Source: Yoonia sp. BS5-3
Lineage (GTDB): Bacteria; Pseudomonadota; Alphaproteobacteria; Rhodobacterales; Rhodobacteraceae
Length of the DNA: 64,000 nt
Direction of reading: 5' to 3'
Assembly: GCF_038069655.2 (NCBI RefSeq)
Contig: NZ_CP150951.2
Span: forward strand, 3,498,001-3,562,000
Positions 56,387 to 64,000 of the stretch are shown piece after piece. The stretch's first letter is position 1. Every line of letters begins with the position of its first letter. The notes under the pieces are model-generated. The model worked only from the letters and a program-made list of their open reading frames with translations, searched no databases and had not been told where the DNA came from. Position numbers and translations under genes: made by a program.

Positions 56387-56910
56387 CAGTTGGTGCTTTC
56401 GGGTTGGGCTGGGCAGCCTTCGGGGGCGGGATCACCGTCAAAGACGACCTCACCGCATGCGTTAATCTGGTGCCAGGCAAAGGCCCGGCCATCGGGGTAG
56501 ACGGCGACCAGACGGTCGATCCCATAGTGAATGTTTTCAACGCCGAGGAAGGCGATAGCGTCACCGCTGACAAGATCCTCGCCGATTTGGGCGGCGTCAA
56601 AACAGTCAAACCATCCGGGGGCGACAAGTGGTTCAGCATCGTCGCGGATGACATAGGTTTCGGTCAACGTGGCCTGACTGAGCGGCGTGGTGAAACAGGC
56701 GCGGTACCGAATGGGCGAGCTGTCTGCATCAATCGCCTCAAACCCGTCAAACAGGATCGGCTCAGCCTGTTCAGTAACCAGATTGGTCAGCCGTACATCC
56801 GCATCCTGCGCTTGGACGAGCGTGTAGTAAGCATAGATCTGTTGGTAATAGAGCAGCGCCCCTGCGATCAGTGCCAGCATCAGAAGTCCTACAATTGCAA
56901 CACGCGCCAT
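56386..56910 (-). CDS. Membrane-anchored hypothetical protein between glyQ and glyS
   Basis: A 174-residue protein with one N-terminal helix ([26 protein letters not shown]) and a periplasmic beta-rich domain containing four Cys (ACFTTP, FDCFDA, NACGEV, EGCPAQ), which could form two disulfides. Similar small proteins occur in this position in Rhodobacteraceae (I believe the family is called DUF6446). The ATG overlaps the glyQ stop and its stop overlaps the glyS start, so it is translationally locked between the two synthetase subunits. The function is unknown. Confidence 0.75.
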   Translation of the reverse strand: MARVAIVGLLMLALIAGALLYYQQIYAYYTLVQAQDADVRLTNLVTEQAEPILFDGFEAIDADSSPIRYRACFTTPLSQATLTETYVIRDDAEPLVAPGWFDCFDAAQIGEDLVSGDAIAFLGVENIHYGIDRLVAVYPDGRAFAWHQINACGEVVFDGDPAPEGCPAQPESTN

Positions 56911-57830
56911 CAGGCCGCCTGCCCCCCGGCTTCGGTTTGCACAAAAGCATCGGCGCATTGCTTGGCCAGCGCCCGGACGCGGCCGATATAGGCCTGCCGT
57001 TCGGTGACCGAAATCACGCCGCGCGCGTCCAGCAGGTTGAACACATGAGACGCCTTGATGCATTGGTCATAGGCCGGATGGGCCATGATGATGCGCATTC
57101 CCGTCTTTGGGTCGTCAGCAGGTTCGGCCAGGATACGTTCGCATTCCGCCTCGGCATCCTTGAAATGCTGTAGCAACGTGTCGGTATCGGCCACGTCGAA
57201 GTTCCAGCGCGCATATTCTTGTTCGGTCTGCTTGAACACATCGCCATAAGTCAGCGGGCTAGGCGATTGAGGGTCGTTAAATGGCATGTCCATCACGTGA
57301 TCGACGCCCAAAACATACATGGCCAGCCGTTCCAGCCCATATGTCAACTCGCCCGAGACAGGTTTGCAATCATGGCCGCCCACCTGTTGGAAATAGGTGA
57401 ACTGGCTGACCTCCATACCGTCGCACCAGACTTCCCAGCCAAGTCCCCAGGCACCCAGGGTCGGGCTTTCCCAGTCATCTTCGACAAAGCGGATATCGTG
57501 AAGGGAGGCATCGATGCCAATCGCGTCAAGTGATCCCAGATACAGCTCTTGCAGATCAGGCGGGCTGGGTTTGATCAGCACCTGATACTGATAGTAATGC
57601 TGCAACCGGTTCGGGTTTTCGCCATAGCGCCCATCGGTCGGGCGGCGTGAAGGCTGCACATAGGCAGCGGCCCAGGCATTACTGCCCAGGGCACGCAAGG
57701 TTGTAGCTGGGTGAAATGTCCCGGCGCCTACCTCCATATCGTAGGGCTGCAAAATGGCACAGCCGCGCCCGGCCCAGTATGTCTGAAGCCGCAGGATGAT
57801 CTCCTGAAAACTGCGTGGTTTTTCCGCCAT
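56910..57830 (-). CDS. glyQ: Glycyl-tRNA synthetase alpha subunit
   Basis: The 306-residue catalytic subunit, a class II synthetase that forms glycyl-adenylate. It has [73 protein letters not shown] (motif 2 region) and [22 protein letters not shown]. It is the first gene of glyQ - small membrane protein - glyS - ppdK. The 177-bp gap to the divergent SPOR protein should hold promoters for both. Confidence 0.96.
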   Translation of the reverse strand: MAEKPRSFQEIILRLQTYWAGRGCAILQPYDMEVGAGTFHPATTLRALGSNAWAAAYVQPSRRPTDGRYGENPNRLQHYYQYQVLIKPSPPDLQELYLGSLDAIGIDASLHDIRFVEDDWESPTLGAWGLGWEVWCDGMEVSQFTYFQQVGGHDCKPVSGELTYGLERLAMYVLGVDHVMDMPFNDPQSPSPLTYGDVFKQTEQEYARWNFDVADTDTLLQHFKDAEAECERILAEPADDPKTGMRIIMAHPAYDQCIKASHVFNLLDARGVISVTERQAYIGRVRALAKQCADAFVQTEAGGQAA

Positions 57831-58007
57831 ATCTGAACCCTTTTCGCGTTTATGCGATCAATAGGGCGCAGCGGCGGAAGGGTCAATCAGACAACGGGGC
57901 GTGACCTAAAGTATGCACTCACGTCAAATTTAGCGCAAAGGTCTTGCGTCTGGCCGCGTGTCAGGCCAGTGAAGGTGTGGGGACGACCGAAGGACAACTG
58001 GGGATCA

Positions 58008-59774
58008 ATGTTTAAGGCAATCGCAACGATCATCATGCTGGTGGTGTCGACGCTATCAGCGCATGCGCAAGACAACTTTTGGGTGCAGATCGAAGCCCAG
58101 CAAACATTGCGCTCTGCGCAGGATCGGGCGCGTGATTATGCGCGGCGTTTGGACGACATCCACGGATATTACATCGATGATGGGTTTTACGGGATTTTCA
58201 TTGGCCCATATAACGAGGAAGACGCACAAGCCGCGCTGCAAAGATTGTTGGCCCAAGGCGCGATTCCACGCGACAGTTTTGTCTATAATGGCCGCTGGCT
58301 GCGGCAGCAGTTTTGGCCAATCGGCGGAGGTGCGCCGACCCCAGCGACAGTCCCTGATGCGGCCCCCGCCGAGGAACCGGTCGCGCCGCCCCCCGCATCC
58401 ACGCCCGATATCAGCGCCCTGCCCGCTGATCCGCCACTGATCGCCAGTGATGAAACATTGGATGAGGCCCGCGCCTCAGAAGCGGCGCTTGAACGCGGCG
58501 AAAAAGAAGAGCTGCAAAAGGCACTGCAATGGGCCGGCTACTATACAGCGGCCATCGATGGGTCATTTGGCGGCGGCACCCGGCGCGCGATGCAAGCCTG
58601 GCAAGACGCCAATAACATGGAACCAACGGGCGTTCTGACCACCAGACAACGCGAATTGCTGATCCGGCAATATAATCAGGTGCTGCGCGGGCTGAACCTG
58701 CGGCTTGTCCGCGACAATGCCTCTGGCATCCAAATGGATATTCCAACCGATGTCGTCGCCTTCTCTGAATACCGACCGCCTTTTGTGCGCTTCGAAGCCT
58801 CAGGCGATATTGACGACGCGCTGGTCTTGTTCATCTCGCAATTGGGGGATGAGGGGCGGCTGATCGGCCTTTATGAAGTCATGCAAGTGCTTCAGATCAT
58901 CCCACCGCAAGGCCCGCGCGAGATTAACGCAGATGGCTTCGTGATCGAAGGGATCGGCAATGGCATCCATTCCTACACCAGCGTCACCTTGGTGGACGGC
59001 GAAATCAAGGGCTTTACCCTGGTCTGGCCCGAAGGGGATGAAGCACGGCGCAGCCGGATGCTTGCTGTGATGCAGGACAGCTTTGAACGGCTACCCGGCA
59101 CGCTTGATCCATCCATTGTGCCTGCGACCGAAGATCAGGCCATTGATATGGTCGCAGGGCTTGCCGTGCGCCAGCCGCGCCTGTCGCGCTCGGGCTTTTA
59201 TGTGGATGACGCAGGCACGGTCGTCACAACGCCGGAAGTGCTGGACAGCTGCACGGATCTCACTTTTGACCGGGAAACCGATGCCGAGGTGGTCGCCAGC
59301 GATCCTGATCTGGGTATCGCCGTTCTTCGCCCGGTTGAGGCCCTGGCCCCGATCGGGATCGCCGCTTTCCAGACCGCTTTACCGCGCCTGCAAGACCAGG
59401 TTGCCGTCGCAGGCTACCCGTTTAACGGCGTGCTCAGCGCGCCAACGCTGACCTTTGGACAGGTGGTCGATATCCGGGGGCTAACAGGGAATGAGGACAT
59501 CAAGCGCCTGTCGATCCTGCCCCAGCCCAGCGATGCAGGCGGACCTGTCTTTGACCAAAGCGGCGCTGTGCTGGGCATGCTTTTGCCGCGCCAAGACGGG
59601 AATACCCGGGTGCTACCGCCCGAGGTGAACTTCTCGGTGGACGCATCCGAAATCGTGGATTTTCTGGAAGCCCAAGAGATCACAGCGCGCACGGTCGGTG
59701 TGTCGCCCGCGATTTCGCCCGTCGCATTGACCCGGCGCGCGGCTGACATCACCGTGTTGGTCAGCTGCTGGTAA
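58008..59774 (+). CDS. SPOR / peptidoglycan-binding protein with a degenerate trypsin-like domain
   Basis: A 588-residue secreted protein. A signal peptide (IATIIMLVVSTLSAHA-QD) is followed by a SPOR-like domain (residues 20-100, FWVQIEAQQTLRSAQDRA), a Pro/Ala linker, a PG_binding_1 domain (about 160-225, LQKALQWAGYYTAAIDGSFGGGTRRAM) and a chymotrypsin-like domain from about 390. In the last, the Asp region is kept (DPDLGIAVL), but the His position reads TTPEVL and the active-site GDSGG reads SDAGG (Ala near residue 510). It is therefore probably an inactive protease used for binding at the cell wall. The ATG at 58008 begins the signal peptide. Confidence 0.82.
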   Translation: MFKAIATIIMLVVSTLSAHAQDNFWVQIEAQQTLRSAQDRARDYARRLDDIHGYYIDDGFYGIFIGPYNEEDAQAALQRLLAQGAIPRDSFVYNGRWLRQQFWPIGGGAPTPATVPDAAPAEEPVAPPPASTPDISALPADPPLIASDETLDEARASEAALERGEKEELQKALQWAGYYTAAIDGSFGGGTRRAMQAWQDANNMEPTGVLTTRQRELLIRQYNQVLRGLNLRLVRDNASGIQMDIPTDVVAFSEYRPPFVRFEASGDIDDALVLFISQLGDEGRLIGLYEVMQVLQIIPPQGPREINADGFVIEGIGNGIHSYTSVTLVDGEIKGFTLVWPEGDEARRSRMLAVMQDSFERLPGTLDPSIVPATEDQAIDMVAGLAVRQPRLSRSGFYVDDAGTVVTTPEVLDSCTDLTFDRETDAEVVASDPDLGIAVLRPVEALAPIGIAAFQTALPRLQDQVAVAGYPFNGVLSAPTLTFGQVVDIRGLTGNEDIKRLSILPQPSDAGGPVFDQSGAVLGMLLPRQDGNTRVLPPEVNFSVDASEIVDFLEAQEITARTVGVSPAISPVALTRRAADITVLVSCW

Positions 59775-61413
59775 GCGCGATATCCGATTTGACGTGAATA
59801 AGTGTTGGCCCCTTACGGGCCAGCGCATCTTTGATATCCTGTTGAAATGACAGCAAATCGGCCGGCGCCACAGCGGCCGCGCCATAGGCCTCGGCCAATT
59901 TGCAAAAATCAGGATTGCGCTGAATCACGGCATTCGGCGCGATCTGCGCACGAACCATGCTGTCTTCAATCTCGCCCAGCTTACCATTGTCCCAAATGAT
60001 GATGGGCAGGGTCAGCTCCAACTCAACCGCGACGGCCAGTTCCTGCACGGTATATTGAAAGCCGTAGTCACCCAGGATGGCAATTGTCGGCGCTTGGGTT
60101 TCACCCACCCTACCCGCCGCATCCGTAGGGTGGGTGAAACCCACGCACCGCCCAATACAACCACCAATAGCCGCAGGCAGCGCATACCCAAGCGTGCCAA
60201 ACCCATAAGGATGATGCCAATGACCGGGGCGATCCATCGGATAGACCTCTTTGGCGGCATAGGCGAATTGAGTCATGTCAGAATAGATCATCGTGTCCGC
60301 AGGCAGCGCTTCTTTCAAAGCATCTACAACGGGCAAGATACCCGGACGTTCAACTTCGATCTCGGCCCGCCAACGGGAACGAGCCGCAGCTACCTTTTCG
60401 TTAGACCACTCCGATTGCAGGTTTTCTGGTAGAATTTCCGACAGCATTTCGAGGGCTGCAAAGCAATCCCCATGTATCATTAACTTGTGAGAGCCTTCTT
60501 GTCCGGCAAGCCGCGTTAGCGTCGAGACGTCATTGTTGATTGCAGCAAACTTAGCTGTCGCACCAAGCTGGCTTCTCCATAGATCTGTTTCAGCAAGGTC
60601 AGTACCAACAGCGATAACAAGATCAGCAGATTCTAAGATTTCAGCACTGCCAGGACGGGCCAGTAGAGCGCCGAAATGTAGCGGATCTTCAGGAGCCGCA
60701 ATTCCGCGCCCCGCATAAGTCGTAAAACTGGCTGCGGACCAGCGCCGCAACAACGGGTCCATGAAATCGACCCAACGCGCACCGCCTCCAAACACAAAGA
60801 GTGGGCGACGGGCCTCTCGCAGCCAAATAGCAAGGTTGTGCAGACCAGCCCCGTCAGGGACGGCTGCGCCAGCGAGTGGAGGGCCTCCTGCGCTGGCAGG
60901 CTCGGCTGGAGCCTCCAGCAAAGCAATGGGCACATGCACAGCCTTGGGACACCGCTCAGAAAACCAAAACTCGTCTAAAGCCCGGTCAATCAACCCATAC
61001 GCCGCTTCAGCCGACCGTGCCGTCTCGGACCAATCACAAACCGTGCGCGCGGCCCCTTCCTGATCCTTCATCTGATGCAACTGGCCACGCTTGGCCGCTG
61101 TTTCATCCAGACAACTTGAGATCACCAGCATCGGCACACTATCCGAATAGGCCTGCCCCATCGGCGTCATGATGTTACACAGCCCCGGCCCGGTGATCAC
61201 ATAGGCCACTCCCGGCTTACCCGTCGCGCGGGCATATCCGTCTGCCATAAACCCCGCGCCCTGCTCATGGCGGGCCAGCACATGGGTAATCCCGGCCTCT
61301 TCGATGCCCCGGTACATCTCTTGGTTATGCACGCCCGGAATGCCGAAAATCACATCCACCCCGCGATCTTTCAGCATATGCGAGATTTGGGCACCAAGGG
61401 GGCGTTGGGTCAT
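59761..61413 (-). CDS. ThDP-dependent enzyme of the acetolactate synthase family (AruI-like)
   Basis: A 550-residue protein with three ThDP-enzyme domains: an N-terminal PYR domain with the cofactor-activating Glu (LARHEQGAGFMADGYARATG), a central nucleotide-type domain, and a C-terminal PP domain (LGDYGFQYT followed 18 residues later by IIIWDNGKLGEIEDSM). GDG is changed to GDY. Close relatives are annotated as 5-guanidino-2-oxopentanoate decarboxylase or acetolactate-synthase-like. Residues about 424-440 are encoded by a 49-bp palindrome inserted in frame. The region 60280-60720 is lower in GC. It follows trkH with a 1-bp overlap and is convergent with the pseudoprotease gene. Confidence 0.82.
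   Translation of the reverse strand: MTQRPLGAQISHMLKDRGVDVIFGIPGVHNQEMYRGIEEAGITHVLARHEQGAGFMADGYARATGKPGVAYVITGPGLCNIMTPMGQAYSDSVPMLVISSCLDETAAKRGQLHQMKDQEGAARTVCDWSETARSAEAAYGLIDRALDEFWFSERCPKAVHVPIALLEAPAEPASAGGPPLAGAAVPDGAGLHNLAIWLREARRPLFVFGGGARWVDFMDPLLRRWSAASFTTYAGRGIAAPEDPLHFGALLARPGSAEILESADLVIAVGTDLAETDLWRSQLGATAKFAAINNDVSTLTRLAGQEGSHKLMIHGDCFAALEMLSEILPENLQSEWSNEKVAAARSRWRAEIEVERPGILPVVDALKEALPADTMIYSDMTQFAYAAKEVYPMDRPGHWHHPYGFGTLGYALPAAIGGCIGRCVGFTHPTDAAGRVGETQAPTIAILGDYGFQYTVQELAVAVELELTLPIIIWDNGKLGEIEDSMVRAQIAPNAVIQRNPDFCKLAEAYGAAAVAPADLLSFQQDIKDALARKGPTLIHVKSDIALTSS
60095..60143. repeat. 49-bp palindromic repeat inside the ThDP enzyme gene
   Basis: TGGGTTTCACCCACCCTAC (60095-60113) and its exact complement GTAGGGTGGGTGAAACCCA (60125-60143) flank an 11-bp loop. 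The repeat is read in frame and encodes about 17 residues within RCVGFTHPTDAAGRVGETQA, which are absent from the expected GCIG-to-TIAI join in related enzymes. It looks like a mobile REP-type palindrome captured by a coding sequence. Confidence 0.85.
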
Positions 61414-62861
61414 CAGTTTCTCCAGAACTTGATCGATAGAATGGTCAACACAACCATGATCTCAAGCCGGCCAACAAACATGGCGATAGCCAGGATCCAT
61501 TTGGCAGTGTCATTCAGATTGGCGTAGTTTCCGGCAGGACCAATCTCAAGCCCCAGCCCGGGGCCGATATTGGCCAAAGCCGCCGCCGCACCCGATACGG
61601 ACGTGATAAAATCAAGGCCCGTCAGACCCAGCAATACCGATGTCACACCCAAAGACAGGATGAAGGCAACCAGAAAGGCCATCACCGAATTAAGCACGTC
61701 ATCGGCAATGGGGCGCCCGTCGTAGCGCGGGGTGAAGACACCATGGGGCGAATGGATCTGCCTAATCTGGCTTTTGATCGCGGCAAACAGCAACTGATAG
61801 CGAAACACCTTGACCGAGCAAGAGGTCGAGCCCGCGCAGCCGCCAATCAGCCCGATCAAAAAGAACATCACGACAGGGAATGTGCCCCACGCCATATAGT
61901 CAGCGCTGGCATAGCCAGTCCCGGACATAATCGAAACGACGTTGAACAAAGCTTCGCGAAAGGCCAGCTCAGATAGCTCTCCCTCGCGGCCTGCAACCCA
62001 TGCGGTAATCAGCAAAACACTTAAGATGATCAGATTGAAAAAACTGCGGGCCTGGGCGTCCTTCCATAGCGGTTTGACGGCCCCGGCAATCAATTGGACA
62101 TAACGAACAAACGGGAGAGCGGCCATGAACATAAAAAAGACAGCCACATAGTGGATCGGGCCACTATATTGGCTGAAAGACGCATCAGAATTGGCCATAC
62201 CGCCAGTTGAAACCGTCGTCATAGCATGCACAAACGCATCAAAAGCAGGCATGCCCAGGGCGGCATAGATCATGCCGCAACAGACCGTCAGAACCAGATA
62301 AACCTGCGATATGCGGCTTGCGATCGTGCCGGCCCGGGGCAAAATCTTGCCCATTGTGTCAAAGGCCTCAGAGCGAAACATCTGCATACCACCAACTCGC
62401 AACTCGGGCAGGAACACCATCGCGACAACAATAATCCCAATGCCGCCAAGCCATTGCAAAATGCCGCGCCAAAGTTTGATCCCGTCAGGAAGCATTTCGA
62501 TCCCTGTAAATACCGTGGCGCCGGTGGTGGTTAGGCCTGACATCGCCTCGAAAAACGCATCGGTAAAGCTGGCTTGCGGCGCGCCGAAAATAAAGGGCAG
62601 CGCACCAAAAATAGGCAGTGTCAGCCACACCAGTGAGGTCAGCAAAAAGGTCTGGCGCAATGTCAGCCCAGCGGTCACACCATTTGCGCAGGCAAGCGCC
62701 GTCAGACCGCCGATCAACACCGTAATAACCGCGCTTTCAAAGAACACAGGCCAATGCCCATTGCCCGCCAGAACATCCGCGACAAGCGGGCCCAACATCG
62801 TCAACCCGAGCGCGGCGACAAGCAGACCAATCACATATCCAACGGGGCGCAAATCAAGCAT
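61413..62861 (-). CDS. trkH: Trk potassium uptake protein TrkH
   Basis: A 482-residue K+ channel-like subunit of the Trk/Ktr/HKT superfamily. Four pore-loop repeats are visible, with selectivity-filter-like TTTGATVFTGIEMLP, TTVSTGGMANSDASF, SGTGYASADYMAW and AGSTSCSVKVF. About ten or more helices surround them. It mediates K+ uptake with a TrkA partner that is not in this window. The stop overlaps the start of the ThDP enzyme gene. Confidence 0.93.
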   Translation of the reverse strand: MLDLRPVGYVIGLLVAALGLTMLGPLVADVLAGNGHWPVFFESAVITVLIGGLTALACANGVTAGLTLRQTFLLTSLVWLTLPIFGALPFIFGAPQASFTDAFFEAMSGLTTTGATVFTGIEMLPDGIKLWRGILQWLGGIGIIVVAMVFLPELRVGGMQMFRSEAFDTMGKILPRAGTIASRISQVYLVLTVCCGMIYAALGMPAFDAFVHAMTTVSTGGMANSDASFSQYSGPIHYVAVFFMFMAALPFVRYVQLIAGAVKPLWKDAQARSFFNLIILSVLLITAWVAGREGELSELAFREALFNVVSIMSGTGYASADYMAWGTFPVVMFFLIGLIGGCAGSTSCSVKVFRYQLLFAAIKSQIRQIHSPHGVFTPRYDGRPIADDVLNSVMAFLVAFILSLGVTSVLLGLTGLDFITSVSGAAAALANIGPGLGLEIGPAGNYANLNDTAKWILAIAMFVGRLEIMVVLTILSIKFWRN

Positions 62862-62958
62862 GGTGCAGCGTTGGCCTCTGGGATGCTAAGTGTCAAGAAC
62901 AGGCGACGGAATTCGCGCGTAGATGCGTATAAGCGTTGCAACACCGCAGGAGGCATCC

Positions 62959-63774
62959 ATGTTAAAGCGTATCTTTTTTCTACCCTTGATCCTCGCACTT
63001 ATCGGGGCAGCTGCTGGCGCGCAAGAACGTCAGGAATTCGCCTACGGGGGCGATCCTTTGCAACGCCTTGACCTTTACCGCGCAGCCCAGAGCACCAACG
63101 CCCCGATCATCGTGATGCTGCATGGGGGCGCTTGGCGCGACGGTGACAAACGCGCGCGCGGCGTCTGGCAGAACAAGGCGGCATATTGGACTGCGCGCGG
63201 CTATTTGTTTGTGTCCGTGAATACCCGGCTGCTGCCAGATGCACATCCCACCCAGCAGGCCCAGGATTTGGCAGCAGCCATGGCCTTTATCCAGCAAAAT
63301 GCAGCACGTGTTGGCGGGAACCCCGATCAGATCATCTTGATGGGCCATTCGGCCGGGGCGCATGTTGCCGCGCTTTTGGCGACGCGCAATGACCTGCGCC
63401 GGGCTGCGGGGGTGCAGCCCTGGGCCGGGACGATTGTTTTGGATACAGCCGCACTTGATCTTGAGACCGTGATGAACGACGACCCGGCCCGGCTTTACCT
63501 GCAAGCCTTTGGGCGCGGGGCCGACTACTGGCGTGCGGCCTCTCCCTTGCGTCACATCAGCCGACAGGAAGGCCCCTTTTTGGTCGTTTGTTCGGCGCTG
63601 CGGGACGACGCGTGCCCGGCCGCTGAAAGCTTTGCACAGGCGGCCGCAGCCCAAAGGGTGGATGTGACCATCGCGCCGCAACCCCTGTCACATGCGCAAA
63701 TTAACCGCAGGCTAGGTCAATCCAGCAGCTACACCGCAACGGTGGACAATTGGATCACATCCGCGCTGCAATAG
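62959..63774 (+). CDS. Secreted alpha/beta hydrolase (esterase/lipase-like)
   Basis: A 271-residue protein with a signal peptide (ALIGAAAGA-QE) and an alpha/beta-hydrolase domain: MLHGGAWRDGDK (oxyanion HGGAW), SVNTRLLPDAHPTQQAQDLAAAMAFI, and the nucleophile elbow ILMGHSAGAHVAALLA. The Asp/His partners are likely in VVCSALRDDACPA and PLSHAQINRRLG. This is similar to arylformamidase/carboxylesterase relatives; the substrate is unknown. The ATG at 62959 follows GGAGG. Confidence 0.85.
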   Translation: MLKRIFFLPLILALIGAAAGAQERQEFAYGGDPLQRLDLYRAAQSTNAPIIVMLHGGAWRDGDKRARGVWQNKAAYWTARGYLFVSVNTRLLPDAHPTQQAQDLAAAMAFIQQNAARVGGNPDQIILMGHSAGAHVAALLATRNDLRRAAGVQPWAGTIVLDTAALDLETVMNDDPARLYLQAFGRGADYWRAASPLRHISRQEGPFLVVCSALRDDACPAAESFAQAAAAQRVDVTIAPQPLSHAQINRRLGQSSSYTATVDNWITSALQ

Positions 63775-63810
63775 CTTGAAACTGGACCGAGGCGGGATAA
63801 CTGGCCTCTC

Positions 63811-64000
63811 ATGTTTGAACCAAGTTACACCGCCGCCCTGCAACGACTGCAAAATTTCCTGCCCCACGCAGGACGTGATTATGCGGCAAGACGCAATTAT
63901 GATGACATCCGCGGGGTGTCGGGCCTGTCACCCTATCTGCGGCACCGGATCATCACAGAGGCTGATGTGCTCAAGGCCGTTTTAGGGCGTCATTCACCGC
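63811..64000 (+). CDS. FAD-binding photolyase/cryptochrome-like domain protein (partial, right edge)
   Basis: Only the first 63 codons are in the window. The product starts MFEPSYTAALQRLQNFLPHAG and continues with RDYAARRNYDD, then VSGLSPYLRHRIITEADVLKAVLGRH. This matches the C-terminal FAD-binding domain of photolyases/cryptochromes, which in some bacteria occurs alone as an FAD-binding domain protein. The SGLSPYLRH motif is characteristic. It starts 36 bp after the hydrolase gene. Whether an N-terminal photolyase domain is really missing cannot be fully judged, but none lies upstream. Confidence 0.75.
   Translation, partial: MFEPSYTAALQRLQNFLPHAGRDYAARRNYDDIRGVSGLSPYLRHRIITEADVLKAVLGRHSP

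Noticed and set aside
55694-56500. 268-codon open frame antisense to glyS
   Set aside because: It is a shadow of conserved glyS sequence, with no domain and a His/Arg/Gln-rich composition typical of antisense frames.

Overview
The window looks like a chromosomal segment of a marine-type alphaproteobacterium of the Rhodobacteraceae (Roseobacter group). The evidence is the high GC coding sequence, the Rhodobacteraceae-style neighbourhood glyQ - small membrane protein - glyS - ppdK - sleB, a Fur/Mur-type regulator, a fused FolB, tandem GC-rich hairpins of a kind seen between genes in this group, and several TRAP and DMT transporters. No rRNA, tRNA, CRISPR array, integrase or transposase was recognised.

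Layout. 1-3.1 kb: cobalamin synthesis (cbiD running off the left edge, cobA, cobB). 3.1-9.3 kb: an MFS carrier, an HExxH protein, a squalene/phytoene synthase-like protein, a lipoprotein, cimA and cysS. 9.4-14.7 kb: small conserved proteins, a SoxR module with a near-canonical sox box driving a two-gene operon, an aminotransferase, ada and a PEP-mutase/isocitrate-lyase family gene. 14.7-24.7 kb: an outer-membrane barrel, anmK, tyrS, a CPA1 antiporter, phzF-like, fur/mur, a DMT carrier, eno and a GNAT. 24.7-26.2 kb: lower-GC accessory genes and a poorly coding gap. 26.2-34.1 kb: a catabolic island with gntR and a Gfo/Idh/MocA gene divergent from an FMN monooxygenase (SmoC-like), an aldo/keto reductase, a flavin reductase and a complete TRAP transporter. 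34.4-37.5 kb: EF-hand protein, nuclease, Sel1 protein and di-haem peroxidase. 37.5-43.6 kb: glycerate kinase, two unknown membrane-associated proteins, xylA and xylB. 43.7-44.9 kb: AT-rich insert with a CPBP protein. 45-51.4 kb: DMT carrier, PreA-like dehydrogenase behind a RutR-like operator, glmM, folP, folB fusion and sleB. 51.4-57.8 kb: ppdK, glyS (frameshifted) and glyQ. 57.8-64 kb: a SPOR/peptidoglycan-binding pseudoprotease, a ThDP enzyme carrying an in-frame palindromic repeat, trkH, an alpha/beta hydrolase and the start of a photolyase-like FAD protein.

The most notable system is the 26.2-34.1 kb island. It reads as an oxidative desulfurisation (sulfoquinovose monooxygenase type) pathway in which a TRAP transporter replaces the ABC importer and a Gfo/Idh/MocA protein may replace the GH31 sulfoquinovosidase. 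Other notable points are the palindrome that encodes part of a ThDP enzyme, the glyS frameshift beside a low-GC patch, and the soxS-like promoter in front of a hidden 57-residue gene.
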